Made by a program: the position numbers and the translations under genes | Shown here: positions 10,801 to 24,500 of the stretch, piece by piece | How positions within the stretch are numbered: position 1 is the first letter of the stretch | How the letters are laid out: each line of letters starts with the position of its first letter | From: Sipunculus nudus | Taxonomy: Eukaryota > Annelida > Sipuncula > Golfingiida > Sipunculidae | Direction of reading: 5' to 3' | Assembly (NCBI GenBank): GCA_026874595.1 | Contig: CM049306.1 | Span: 79,572,142 to 79,636,141 of the forward strand | Length of the DNA stretch: 64,000 nt | The notes under the pieces: generated by a model | What the model saw: the letters and a program-made list of their open reading frames with translations, nothing else | Told to the model about the DNA's origin: nothing | The model's database searches: none

Positions 10801-13200
10801 GCACACTCAAAACTTAATATAGGTTTCAAGTTTGTTGAACCTCTTACCAAACCACGTTCTGGAAATGGACACCTCACTTTCATGGGCAAACCTTTGGTCC
10901 AGATGTAATGGGATGGATGGGGGATTCAGAATTACATTGTACACTAGCACATAGCTCAGCTAAGGATGATATATGCTGAAACCAGTTATAGCAGGGCTGG
11001 CCATTGGAAAACTTTTCGGAACACAAGGTCTATTTTATATTGCTGCAGACTGCCGAACTTTACAATTATTTTTCTTCAACATTTAAAAATTCATAATTTC
11101 ATTATTCAGCTGTAGATTGCAGATGAGCAGCATTTGAGGGAAATTGCATTCATCTTATCGATGCTTCAAGGTTTCTTTTCTAAAATGGGCATTATTGTAT
11201 ATATAGTTTGCCATCACTGAAGCACAATTGAGCACCCAACTTTGAATATGTAAACAGATAAATGTATTATATGTTAGATACAGCAGTATTAAAAAATCTA
11301 TCAAATGGGTCAACACAGTTACAGTTAAGGCATAATGTACTCTTTTATGTTGGAATATTGTGTTGTATATGAAGACTGCACATATAAAGCTCTTTGTAGT
11401 TTAATTCACTACTAATGTTTTACTTTATTTTTGTTTCTTTCATTTACCATAATCATTGTAATTTGTAAAATAGAATTGATGGAACAAGAGAGTAGTGGGA
11501 AAGCAATTTCTTATGTGTATTTCATGTAATTATTTTCTGTATTTGAGATCATGCTATGGTAGGAAGTAAGTGATTGAGTTTATTCATTTCCCGGGCTAAT
11601 AGATCCTGCAGGGCAGTAATTATATTCAAAGGCGATTGATTCAAAGCATCTTGTGTAGGTTTAGCATAGGCCTATGTGACATGACGTTTTCCCATATGCA
11701 TTACCATTAACTCAGTTGCCAGTATGCAGATACTTGATTTGCATACATTTGCATATAATTAGTATGCACTGTACAAGAAGAGCATCATACGTAGTTGAAC
11801 CAGAATGATCCATGTAACCTTGCACGTTTTTTTTCTGCATTGTGATTGGTCCAGTCAGCATGGGTAATTTACATATTGAAATGAGCAAAGACATATGTAT
11901 TAAAAGTAAGGCATTTGTACATAAAGAAGCAAAGTAAGGAGGCACTGCTTTAGTGTCAGCTTGGATGGGCCACTTCGGTTTGAACTCAAGAGATTGCCAT
12001 CAATTTCATCAAGCTTTGTGAATCAAAATAATTAAAGAATCTTGTTAATGTACTCAGCATATTATATCTTGTACAATAGACTGGTTTCTTCTCATTTGAA
12101 GATTTTTTGGGAATACATGTATAAACATAATTACACACTTGAAAAAATATCATGAATACTACACCTGAAATGTGTGTAAACTTACTGCTTGAAGACTGCA
12201 TTGTTGCATGTTTAATCTAGAAATTTGAGCAGAAAACCAGTCTACAAATGATACTACAGTATATGCTGTTTTAACTGAACACCTGGTAGTTGCTGCATTA
12301 ATAAGAACATGCTCTGTTCCTGGTTTTCAAGCAGGCCCTTTCAAACCGGGTTCCTTCATCTCTCTGACACTGGATGGAATGGTTTCAAATTATAATGTAA
12401 TATATAGAGATATATTTTTGTACTTTTATAACATAACCAGTTCCAGAGTGTTGTTTCAGCCTGCGATTTCTTTGAAACTAACCTAGCTTACTCACAGCCA
12501 CAGATAACAAACTGTGCCAGATGCAGACTTGCTGAAAAATAAATGTCTTGTACACATAATTTAAAGCTGTAACTGCAGAATAAGATAATGACAAGAGGAT
12601 TTCCTCCCTTGATAAAGTTGGTTGTACAAAACTTTATCCCTTGGTCTGGACCAAAATCTAATTCTTGTAATAGTTGCTGACAGATAAAATAAACAAAAGT
12701 TTGTTTTTTGTTGGGAGTGCTGAAAATGTAATCCCAAAACCATCAGAAGTTAATTAATTCTCTGTAATTTATCATAAATATAATGCATACATCTTGATTG
12801 TAATTTATTTAAACGTAATCGTACTGCTGTGATTATTGATTTATACAAGGTTTGAAGGCCTATATGAGAATGAATCTCCTATATTTGTGATTTGCCCAGT
12901 GATTATTTGAATTAAAGCAGAGATGAAGCACGGAGTGATGTAAGGGGGTGGCTTGCACTAAGGATGGCACAATGATGTTTATACGCCTGGGAAGTGGCCC
13001 ATATTTCAGAGAATTTAGACATCCTATACACCATGCTGACAACGGGTGAAACTATGTGACTATATGCCAAGCACATATTTTGCCAAGCTATGTTTGTTAT
13101 TTATGAAAAATAATAAAATCATGGTAAAAGCATGACAGGTGTCACAGTTTCTTTTACTTGATGTTTCTGAGAGCAACATAATTGGTATGTTAGTGTGCAT
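7869..13200. other. Long intergenic stretch, nothing recognised
   Basis: About 5.3 kb of AT-rich DNA without a supportable exon, tandem array or element end. Scattered open frames of 60-105 codons have no family resemblance and no convincing splice context. Confidence 0.4.
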
Positions 13201-13395
13201 CAGAAGTGGGTCCAGGTACCCCCTTTTTCATCCACCACAAACATTTTTAAGAGTTTCAAACAAAATTTTGCAGCCTGGACCTCCCCTTTTTCAGGCCTGG
13301 GGACCTTTTTTTAGGGTTTCATTAGTCTCCTGGGTTGAACCCCCCCTCTCCCCTTTTCCTCAATCCTGGATTGTCTCCTGGTCATTGGTTTCAGT
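13201..13395. repeat. GC-bounded interspersed repeat, copy 2
   Basis: Shares with 7008-7210 the order: GGGTCCAG, CCCCTTTTT, a TTTTGC(G/A)GCCTGGACC block, GACCTTTTTTT, and CCTGGGTTG(G/A). More diverged than copy 1. Confidence 0.5.
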
Positions 13396-13700
13396 GTTAT
13401 GATTTTTACATCCATCAGGAGGGTATATACATTCATCCTCTCCTGTGTGTGTGTGTGTGTGTTTGTTTGTTCACAACATAAATCATGAATGGAATCTCAT
13501 GAAATTTTCAGGGCATTTCCAGAATGGGCCAGTGAAGAATCAATTAGATTTTAGTTTGGATCTGGCACATGATTTGGAATTGGGAACATCATCTAGGAAT
13601 ATTCACAAATTCCAAAGGTAACAAAGTTTATGGTTTGTGGAACTGCGCTCTGGAGGCTCCATTGCATCTGCGGTTCCGGGTTTTACATTTTATATGGGAG
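13396..13700. repeat. Interspersed repeat with TG tract, also found inverted at 54540-54735
   Basis: Contains (TG)8 then TTTGTTTGTTCACAACATAA, an ATGGAATCTCATGAAATTTT block and AATGGGCCAGTGAAGAA. The same blocks appear reverse-complemented in 54540-54735. The right side ends with AACTGCGCTCTGGAGG. Confidence 0.55.
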
Positions 13701-13939
13701 CGCAGTGAAAGCAACAAATAGTTGAATTCTAGAGCATACATTTTATTTGAGGGTCCTGTGAAAGTCCAAATGAGTTCACAAGTGTAATATTTTTGTGAGA
13801 CATTATCCTCTGGAAGCTTTATGTAACAGTAAAAAAAGAGTTATACATTTTCATCATCTGAAGATTGTAGAGCATGAACATCCCAATTGTTTGAAAGTTG
13901 GAATGACCCATTTCCTTAATAATATTGTGTAAGGGTCCT

Positions 13940-13978
13940 AAATTATATATATATGTGTGTGTGAGGGTGTGTGTGTGT
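13940..13978. repeat. TA/TG microsatellite
   Basis: Short alternating TATA then GTGTGTGAGGGTGTGTGTGT run. Confidence 0.8.
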
Positions 13979-16900
13979 TATTTACAAAACAAGCACACAC
14001 ATTCACAAGACATTATTATGCTTTCTCTGTGTCAGATCTCAACCACTGTGGAATATTGATACACACGTACTTGTTTAGATTAGAATCCTGAGGAAACATA
14101 GAGTATGGCTTTGGCTTCTAAAGTAAACCACTTCACTGACTTCAGGATATTGTAATTAATGTACAGTGGGTTACATTTGGCCAAAGTGAATTACCATTTA
14201 CTTTGGAGCCCATGAGTTTACTTTGATATATCCAGGTGGAACTTTTTATATGTAAAATTGTCCCTACAACTCAAGTGCTATTAAGTCCACCTGTTGAAGG
14301 AGAGGGCAAGAAAATGTGTGGCTATACAGAGGTCAGATTATGTAGGCCGGCCACCTCAAGACTGATCTGACTACTCAAATACACGGATTGAGCAGAATAT
14401 ATGATCTACACATGCAAAAACATAATAGTAATGATAATAATAATAATAATATGTAATGTTAAAATGAAAGTGTAACCTTTAGAGTTACACAAAATGAAAC
14501 TTTCAAACACTGCTAATAAAGATCATAGCACTCAGTTAATTAAATAAATGTCTGCTAAAGAGGGAACTATTCATATGTGATTTAGAAAGAAAAGAATGAA
14601 CAAAAGACAAATTAGTTAATCATGGAGGTTTGGCTCCTCTACCCTCATAAAATTCAAATTTTTCACACATTCCTTTTGTAAAGTGGTTTAATACAAGCCA
14701 CTGTAAGTGATACAAGTTACTTCAATCAAGTGTAAAAGAGTAACATTATAGTTTCATATAAACTAGTTTACTTATGGATATATCCCAAAGTAAACCAGTT
14801 TCCATAAGCATAATTGGAAGAAAACCATTGTTGATTTGAAAAATCTATAATTAGAAATAATATCTTAGTACAGCAAAAACCAGGAATATAAACTTGCCAG
14901 CTTACATTGGAATTCCAATGTGAAATAGTGTATGACTACTCAAATGTATCGGCTGAGTTCCAAACTGATCTAGATCCCAATTTACCCAGTGATTAGATGA
15001 GTCTGGACATATTACAGGGGATTGGATTGCATTGGTGCTGAGGTCATTGCACAGTATCCAAGGTCTGATAAAATAATGAGTTTTGATTTGTCCCAACTAC
15101 AGATAAATCGCTGGGTTACTCCAATGAATAGTTGATCTTGCTGTTATGAGAAATGACATGCAACTGTGATACAAACAAAAAATATTTTTTTAAAAAGTTT
15201 TACACATATTGCAATTCCTCCTCATCATGCCTCATCTTTTAGGGTAACAATGAATGTATGTGGAGGGTTTGTAGAGCCCAGAGCCGAGTTAGCCACACAA
15301 ATGCCACTGGCTTAGACAAAAAGACGGCTGACTTTAGTAGTAAGCAATGTTTTGTGGCCTGACTTGGCTTGCCAAATGTCGGCTGGCTTAAACTTACCTG
15401 AAAGCCTATTCTTTTGATGATGTCACAAAGTATCCGTTTTATCTAATCCAGTTTTCTATAGACCTATTACGTGTGACAGATTGCATCCATTTTACATTTT
15501 ACTATTTTGTGATTTAATATCGGGTATAGTTCCACAAGCTAACATATTCATACTTTAACAATTACACCGTTTCCTTTCAGCAACAAGAACTAAGAAAAAA
15601 CAAAACCTAAACATTTGTTCCGGGCTGTTTTAAATGTAAAAGATTTATCTGTATTATTTAAATTTTTTCTCAAGCCAAAATGAGTTGCACAAAATCGGCT
15701 CACTTTGGCAATAAAGAAATATCGGCGGCCCCTCCTGATAAATTCGGCTGGGGGCTTAGTCTTAACTCAGCTGGCGGCAGTGCAAAATGGCGGAGGCGCC
15801 AGACTCTAAGGGTTAGAATTTTGATAGGGTAGGACCCCTCTCCCCATTTATTGGGTATGCTTTGCAGATAGTACGCGATGGCCTTGTTGGAGTTAGCGTT
15901 ATTTCAGCCCCCTACTGCCAGTATAGAGTGTCAGAGTAGTTGACTACCAGGATAGTACAACCATGTACACAAATTGATTAGCTGAATACAAATCCACGAG
16001 TAAGCAATGTTAGGCCCCAGGCAAACAATATTGAACACTAAATGTGTTGACTCTGCCACTTAAACGGATATGCCTTTTATCCTGTAGTCTTGAGTGAGCT
16101 AGCGAGACACTGCAATGGGCGTCAGTCTGCCGCCACAGTCCTACAAAGTCAAATGGTGCCCCCCTCTTCATGTTGACTTCAAACATCCCCTGCAGTCAAA
16201 AGCTTGTAGTATTTGGGCTACTTTTTATATAGGAAATATGTATATATCAGGTTGATTTCATTTCTAGTGGTCTCCCCTATTTGTTAAAACAGTACCAACC
16301 CTGCTTAGACAATTTTTGCAGACAGTTCATGGGAGAACGAGACTCGAGGACCTGCCCCCTAGACACATATTAAACAGCTTTTTGAGCTCCCCATCAAAGT
16401 TCAACCGGTGTGACCCTGAATACCGGGGCATTGCTGTACTTAACCTGGCCTTGATACCATCAAATAAGTCAGAGATGGTCTTTATTAGAATGCCATGTTC
16501 ATCAATTAAAGGAGTAGGATGATTAATTAACATTTAAGCTTGATGCCCAAAGACTGTTCTAATGGAAATATAAGATGTGGGAAGTGGCAACCATAGTTAC
16601 TGGTACCTTATGATTTCAGTGCCATTGAGGTAGTGGAAACATATTCTTCATTAAATGCCTGTTTACTGTGCTGAATTTGCACTTGATTATGTTTTAAGGT
16701 AACCAAGGGGCGGTTCTCAGTTTTCAAAAACATACGAGAGTATTTAAATTATAACCAGCACCCATGGCTTCACATATATTTGGAGTGGATGGGTGGTTTG
16801 GGGGGAGAGGGGGTGGTCACTGGGTCTGCACATTGTCCTTTTTTCTCAGCCAAAAAAACTGATCAACCTAGCTAAATTTCACTTGAATTTTCTTTATTCA

Positions 16901-17480
16901 TCATCAATATTCATTCATCCCACCCTAGACTTAATATGGAACCAAGATTATAAATGCTCCTACTCATGTTCATTATATTTATATCTGTCATCAGTTTCTG
17001 AGCAGAAATCTACCGGTATACTGAATATGCCTAATCAGGGAGAATAAAAAGATTTTTATGCTCAGCTGACTATAAGTTGACTGAGATGAAGCAATGATCT
17101 GTTCTCGTCCTTCATGTGAGATTTATGAAAATTCTTTCCTTTTTTTGCATTAGCTCAATACAAAATAGCATTTATCTTGGATAGATTTTATCTGATTATT
17201 ATTCTTAAATATAAAACTAAGATTATGCATACATGTTGAAGAGATCGGTGTCATACTTCCATACTGCCTAAGAGAACAGTTACCTCAAATGAATAATTAT
17301 ACAAAATTTCAGGACAATCCATGCAGTTACAGCTGAGGAAACTTCTGTGAGAAGACCACAAAAGCCATATGAACACCTAAGACATGAATATAACATAGCA
17401 GAAGATGCTTGAATTTTGTGTACTGTAAGTTGCCAGGAATGATCAAGACTCGCATGTATGGCTCGGCTTTCCAACATGTG
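13979..17480. other. Intergenic; short GC-richer islands only
   Basis: Mostly AT-rich. Two segments stand out: 15700-15830, which carries AAAATGGCGGAGGCGCC (a YY1-like, start-codon-like sequence at about 15784), and 16320-16520, described separately. Neither can be tied to a gene. Confidence 0.35.
16327..16536 (-). other. Possible exon or relic, 68 open codons
   Basis: A GC-richer block open on both strands. The minus frame has protein-like composition (segments LIKTISDLFDGIKARL and HRLNFDGELKKLF suggest two helices) and ends with TGA. No splice acceptor with a good pyrimidine tract was found at its right edge, and no family is recognised. It could equally be a decayed transposon gene. Confidence 0.2.
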
Positions 17481-17489
17481 CCGCTTGGG

Positions 17490-17750
<261 letters not shown>

Positions 17751-17844
17751 GCTTCGATTTCACTCATTTTATATAATTTCCCAAATTTTGGTGATTTATT
17801 TTCATTTACACATTTCTTTTTATTTATTTGCAATAAGATTTTTT

Positions 17845-20458
17845 AGCTCAGCTGACTATAAGTCATCTGAGCTATAGTCGTGGTCCATTGTCCGTCGTCC
17901 GTCCGTCTGTCCGTCCGTCCGTCCGTCCGTCCGTAGATGTGGCACGTTTTGAAACCGTAAGACCTAGGAATCCAAAATTCGGCATAATGTTAGATGTCCC
18001 CAAGATCTCCTACCAAGCCGAAAACTGGGTGTTTGCAACTTCGTTCCTTTGAGAAATTAAGGAAAAACCTCAATTTTTTATTAAAAACCTATTTTCACAC
18101 TTCAGGACTGCCTAATATCAAAACCACTCATCTGTTTTACCTCATATTTACCATAAATATTCCTCTATATAGTTCCTATGTACATGCCAGAAATTATGTC
18201 TGTATTATTTAATTTAAAAAAGTTATGGGCCCAAACATAATGCATTTTGTAAAAAATCAGAAAAGATATTTGATCACTTAACACAAAAAATGTTAATGCC
18301 ATGGACCTTTTTTCCAGTAATATAACTTTAATTAATCAAAATTAAATTGTATACCCAAAATTAGATGAAAATCTTTTAAATTTTTTAAAATATTAATAAA
18401 AATAAAAAATTGGTACCTTAAATTTTGCCCAACTTTGACCATGGCACGTTTTTTTCCTGTAAATACTGTGGATTTAATTTTCACAGCATGTTTTTGTTAG
18501 CATTTCAACTGTTAACACAAAAAACTTGAAACCAGTTGATCAAGACCTGTAGATTTTAATCAAGTTTTCAAGCACCATGTAACATATTGTTTACATCAAG
18601 CTAGTGTTATGCAGTTTGCAAGAGCTCAGCTCCCCAGCTTCAGCTCTAAGTTCCTTAAATTCGGCATACAGTTAGATGTCTCCAAAATGCCCTACCATGC
18701 CAAGAATTTGGTCACTAGGACATTCGAGATATTAATGAAAAACTTCATTTTTACATTAAAAACCCATTGTTACACTTCAAGACTGCCTAATATCAAAACC
18801 ACTGATCTGACTTTAATCATAAATAATATACATATTTTTCATTCTCTATGCACATGCCAGAATGATGTCAGTATTGTGTAATTGTTTTAAGTTATGGGCC
18901 CAAACATAATGCACTTTGTAAAAAATCAAGAAATATATTTACTCCCTTAACAAGAGCATTGCTGAAGCTAGAGATTTTTTTGTCAGGGATGTAACATTAT
19001 TTAATCAAGATTCAATTGAATACCCAAAATTAGTTCTGAATTTTTCAAATTTTATTTAGTATAAATATAAAATTAGTACCTTAAATTTTGCCCAACTGTG
19101 ACCATGGCACGTTTGTTTCCCGTGAGCACTGTTGATATAATTTTCATATCATGCACACATAAGCATTTCAGCTTTTTAGTTTAGAAAGCTAAAAAGAAAT
19201 TGGCCAAAAATTGTGGCTTTTATTAATGTTTTTATATGAGACCCTGTATGACTTTGGCTCTCTCCAGCCCCTCTTGAGTCACCTGTATGTTGACCTTGTT
19301 GACCTTTCATCAAATTATGCACGCTTGAGGCGAGGCATACATGGAATCCAGGCAGCTTATGGCAAGCCACAGTTGATCCAGGTGTCCAACCCAACTCATC
19401 TAGTAGTTTTAACCAACAACATAACAATTAACAATAAATTAATAAATTTTTATTGGTTTTTAATAACAAATTAAAGAAAAATAGAAAAGGAATTTGTTAG
19501 TTTATAATAACAGGAAATTAACTTGCAGTTACTGATGATATAAGAATCTTGTATCGATGGGTAGAATGTCACATATTCCAAATAACACCATGCAGTCACC
19601 TATGGCATTTTTCAGTTCAATTTTAATGATAAAGAAGTAAATCATATTATTCATTACTAATCATTAGGGATCATATGAAGGAAATTAGACAAAGATGCAG
19701 TTGATAATATTAATCTAGATTCCTGCTGTGTCTAGTGTGTACAATGATGTGAAATTAGTCCAAAATGAATTTTTTACAGTTATTTTTTAATATAAATAAA
19801 AGCCATAAAACCAGGTACTTATGATCATTATTTAAATGTGTGAATTTTGTATATTCTGGATTCTCAACATCATTGTTTGGTGAAAACTGAATAAATTCCA
19901 GACATGGTGCAAATACTTTGTAATTGTATTTAAATACGAATATGATTTTGTACTCCATTATAAAATTTCTTGCATAAAGAATGGGAATTCAGGTAAAAAT
20001 GAAAATATATGAATACTCGTGCAAATACTTTCAAAATGTATTCATGAATGCATTCATGAATATATTCTTTAATATTATTTTAATAATCATATCAGTTATA
20101 TTTCATTTTAAAAAATCATATGATTCTCTTATTATTTTTAATAAAAATTATATTTGGGACAATATTTGTATTTTTTTTAATAAATAGTTAAACTCTTATA
20201 TTATATGTTCTGCTTATAAGTTATATGGCCAAGTCAAAATCTGTGTGACAATAGTACTCCATTTGTTAATAAAATAAATGAAATCAATCCTCTTCCCTGT
20301 CTCCAAAGGTACTATCAAAATCATACATAAGCTAAACAACAACAACTCATAATACAGCTTATATTTTTTACCACACAAAACCAGCATGTGCCTCATTTCT
20401 AAATAATATTTTTTTATCATATATAACAGCTGAGCGTCGTGACCCATAGGTCCCTTGT
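17845..20458 (+). repeat. Interspersed element, family D, copy 2 (2.6 kb)
   Basis: The left end is a hairpin, 17845-17873: AGCTCAGCTGACT, ATA loop, AGTCATCTGAGCT. Next to it lies a (GTCC)n tract to 17936. The right end, CAGCTGAGCGTCGTGACCC near 20428, matches the other family D copies. The interior carries two diverged tandem units of about 670-680 bp (TTCGGCAT at 17978 and 18660; GACCATGGCACGTTT at about 18437 and 19101). It may be a composite of more than one insertion. Confidence 0.6.
17886..17936. repeat. (GTCC)n tract beside the family D left end
   Basis: Mostly GTCC units with GTC and GTCT variants. The same motif, shorter, flanks the left hairpin in copy 1 (4940-4966), so it is part of the element end rather than an independent microsatellite. 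Confidence 0.8.
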
Positions 20459-20499
20459 TTTAAGTTGTCTGCAGTTTATAACTTTCAAATTCATTAGTT

Positions 20500-21090
20500 G
20501 AGGATTTGGATATTTATGCTTTGAACACAGTGCGCGACCTCCCGGCACAGTGACCTTTCACTCACACTCTGTGAGAAATAGAAGGATTCTTCAGATTTGG
20601 CAAGATTCCAAACATCCAGTTTCCACTGGATAAAGTAAAATCTGATTGGCTCTGCGATTAAACAAATCTGCAGAACTGGTGGAAGACATCTGATTGGATA
20701 AGCATGTAAACAAACATATCTGCGCCCGTGGCAAGTTCGTGTAGCACGGCAATACATAAAATATGCAGGCAGTAGGGGATAACTGACCTCAGGCCACAAC
20801 AGCAAGTCAGTACAGAGACTGTGTTGAAAGTTGACAATTGCATTGTGTGTATTTCAACGGGGTGGAAAAGTCTGTGCTACCAAGCGCTTTCCACCGCAGT
20901 GCAAAGCTAGTGCCCAGTACATCGAAGAACATCCGTTTGTGCTGGTGATACCTGCAATGTGATCCGTTAAATATTACGCAGGGTAAATTCCACACAGACA
21001 ACACCACCAGGTGGCCAAACCTGAATGCAACCGCAGTTAAATGCAGCGGGAAGTGTAGCGAATAGCTGAGCAAGACTTTCACATATCAGT
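20500..21090. other. GC-richer unique segment with two inverted CCAAT boxes
   Basis: Base composition is visibly higher in G+C than the neighbours and CpG occurs repeatedly. ATTGG occurs at 20645-20649 and 20693-20697 (CCAAT on the minus strand). This could be a promoter, but no adjacent exon was found on either strand. Confidence 0.2.
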
Positions 21091-21129
21091 TATTTTACCC
21101 CAAGCATTACATTTATAAGATAATATTTT

Positions 21130-21515
21130 GTTATATAGCTTCCAGATGGTCTGTCCTATCTACTAAGGTGTGCAAGTTTGGCTCATTTGTGCCACAGTAA
21201 TATAACACCTGGATTACTGTAATTCAGTTCTTGCTGGGTTATCTGAAGAGCATGTCTCACGGCTGCTGATGGTTCAGAATTATGCTGCACGCCTCATTTT
21301 GATAGCTCACTTCAATCATACCTTTCTGGAGATATTAATAACCTATTGACCTTTGCGTACACTGCTTTCAGCCGGAGGATATCTTTCTAAAGTAATTAGG
21401 GTAATATGAAAGTCAGTGAAGGTTCCTCCCATTTCTTAGCCCAAAAGTCTGGATCTCTCTTCCTACTACACTCAGAAAACATCCAACTGTATCTCTTTCA
21501 GCAAACTTTTGGTCA
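21130..21515 (+). pseudogene. Relic of a non-LTR retrotransposon reverse transcriptase C-terminal region
   Basis: From 21209 the plus strand reads DYCNSVLAGLSEEHV then SRLLMVQNYAARLIL, the conserved block that follows the reverse-transcriptase domain in Jockey/CR1/L2-type LINEs (family form: DYCNSLL-GLP...L-RVQN-AARLI). The frame hits a stop at about 21345. Farther on, a frame with SLPTTLRK...VSL near 21456-21500 fits the usual LP--LR---SL--FK block. The region is frameshifted, truncated on both sides and not functional. Confidence 0.7.
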
Positions 21516-21560
21516 TTAACATGTATCCATTGTGTTTTATCTGAAGTCAGTTACAATGGA

Positions 21561-24500
21561 TGTGAGTGGCTAATTAAGGCTCTCTTGCATGTGTCTGGGG
21601 CCCTCTTACAAGTGTGGCTAAACCTGTCTTGCATGTGGCTAATGCTAACCTACATGTGTGGCTAAGGCTCCCTTTCATGTGTGTCTAGGGCTCTCTTACA
21701 TGTGTCACCAAATGCTCACTTACATGTATGACTAAGGCTCACTTACATGTGTGACCTAGGCTCTCTTACATGTGTGGCTAAGGCTCTCTTACATGTGTGG
21801 CTAAGGCTCCCTTTCATGTGTGGCTAAGGCTCTCTTACTTGTGGTCAAATGCTGACTTACATGTATTATGAAGGCTCACTTACATGTGTGACCATGCAAG
21901 GCTCTCATACATGTGTGGCTAAGGCTTCCTTTCATGCTTGTCTGGGGCTCTTATATGTGTGGCCACATGCTCACTTACATGTATGACTAAGTCTCACCTA
22001 CATGTGTGACTAAGGCTCTCTAAAATTTGTGGCTAAGGCTCACCTGCATGTGTGGCTAAGGCTCTCTTAAATGTGTGGCTAACGCTCCCTTTCATGTGTG
22101 TCTGGGGCTCTCAAACATGTGTTGCTAAGTCTCTCTTACATGTTGTGTCTGGGGCCCTCTTACAAGTGTGGCTAAACTTGTCTTACATGTGTGGCTAAGG
22201 CATGTGTGGCAAAATGCTCACTAACTAAGCCTTTCTTCCAAATTTTGGTAAGGCTTCCTTTCATGTGTGTCTTGGGCTCTCTTACATGTGTGGCTAAACC
22301 TTTCTTGCCTGTGGCTAAGTTTACCTGCATGTGTGACTAAGGCTCACTTACATGTGTGACTAAGGCTCTCTTACATGTGGGGCTTCATGCTCCCTTACAT
22401 GAGTGGCTAAGGCTCTCTTACATATGTGGCTACATGCTTCCTTACATGAGTGGTTAAGGCTCTCTTACATAGGTGGCTACATGCTTCCTTACATGAGTGG
22501 TTAAGGCTCTCTTACATGTGTGGCTCAGGCTCTATGTGTGGCTAAGGCTCTCTTACATGTGGGGCTTCATGCTCCCTTACATGAGTGGTTAAGGCTCTCT
22601 TACATGTGTGGCTACATGCTTCCTTACATAAGTGGCTAAGGCTCTCTTACATGTGTGGCTTCCTGCTCCCTTCTATGAGTGGTTAAGGCTCTCTTACATG
22701 TGTGGCTACATGCTTCCTTACATAAGTGGTTAAGGCCCTCTTACATGTGTGGCTACATGCTTCCTTACATGAGTGATTAAGGCTCTCTTACATGTGTGGC
22801 TCAGGCTCTATGTGTTTAAGGCTCTCTTACATGTGTGGCTTCATGCTTCCTTACATGAGTGGTTAAGGCTCTCTTACATGTGTGGCTCAGGCTCTATGTG
22901 TGACTAAGGCTCTCTTACATGTGGGGCTTCATGCTCCCTTACATGAGTGGCTAAGGCTCTCTTACATATGTGTCTAAGGCGCTTTGTGTGGCTATGGCTC
23001 TCATACATGTGTGGCTACATGCTCCTTTACACAAGGTGCTAAGACTCTCATACATAGGTGGCTACATGCTTCCTTACATGGGTGGTTAAGGCTCTCTAAC
23101 ATGTGGGGCATCATACTCCCTTACATGAGTGGTTAAGGCTCTCTTACATTTGTGGCTCAGGCTCTATGTGTGGCTAAGGCTCTCTTACATGTGGGGCTTC
23201 ATGCTCCCTTACATGAGTGGTTAAGGCTCTCTTACATGTGTGGCTACATGCTCCTATACATGAGTGGCTAAGGCTCTCTTACATGTGTGGCTACATGCTC
23301 CCTTGTATGAGTGGTTAAGGCTCTCATACATAGGTGGCTACATGCTTCCTTACATGAGTGGTTAAGGCTCTCCTACATGTGTGGCTACATGCTCCTATAC
23401 ATGAGTGGCTAAGGCTCTCTTTCATGTGTAGCTACATGTTTCCTTACATGAGTGGTTAAGGCTCTCATACATAGGTGGCTACATGCTTCCGTACATGAGT
23501 GGTTAAGGCTCTCTCACATGTGTGGCTCAGGCTCTATGTGTGGCTAAGGCTCTCTTACATGTGGGGCTTCATGCTCCCTTACATGAGTGGTAAAGGCTCT
23601 CTTACATGTGTGGCTCAGGCTCTATGTGTGGCTAAGGCTCTCTTACATGTGTGGCTACATGCTCCCTTACATGAGTGGTTAAGGCTCTCTTACATGTGTG
23701 GCTACATGCTTCCTTACATAAATGGTTAAGGCTCTCTTACATGTGTGACTACATGCTTCCTTACATGAGTGATTAAGGCTCTCTTACATGTGTGGCTACA
23801 TGCTCCCTTACACGAGTGGTTAAGGCTCTCATACATAGGTGGCTACATGCTTCCTTACATGAGTGGTTAAGGCTCTCTTACATGTGTGGCTCAGGCTCTA
23901 GATGTTTAAGGCTCTCTTACATGTGTGGCTTCATGCTTCCTTACATGAGTGGTTAAGGCTCTATTACATGTGTGGCTCAGGCTCTATGTGTGACTAAGGC
24001 TCTCTTACATGTGTGGCTTCATGCTTCCTTACATAAGTGGTTAAGGCTCTCTTACATGTGTGGCTCAGGCTCTATGTGTGACTAAGGCTCTCTTACATGT
24101 GGGGCTTCATGCTCCCTTACATGAGTGGCTAAGGCTCTCTTACATGTGTGGCTAAGGAACTTTGTGTGGCTTATACTCTCATACATGTGTGGCTACATGT
24201 TCCTTTACACAAGGTGCTAAGGCTCTCATACATAGGTGGCTACATGCTTCCTTACATGAGTGGTTAAGGCTCTCTAACATGTGGGGCATCATACTCCCTT
24301 ACATGAGTGGTTAAGGCTCTCTTACATGTGTGGCTCAGGCTCTATGTGTGGCTAAGGCTCTCTTACATGTGGGGCTTCATGCTCCCTTACATGAGTGGTT
24401 AAGGCTCTCTTACATGTATGGCCACATGCTCCTATACATGAGTGGCTAAGGCTCTCTTACATGTGTGGCTACATGCTCCCTTGCATGAGTGGTTAAGGCT

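Noticed and set aside
20494-21082. Minus-strand frames in the GC-richer block
   Set aside because: Cys/Leu-rich, mutually overlapping and without splice logic.
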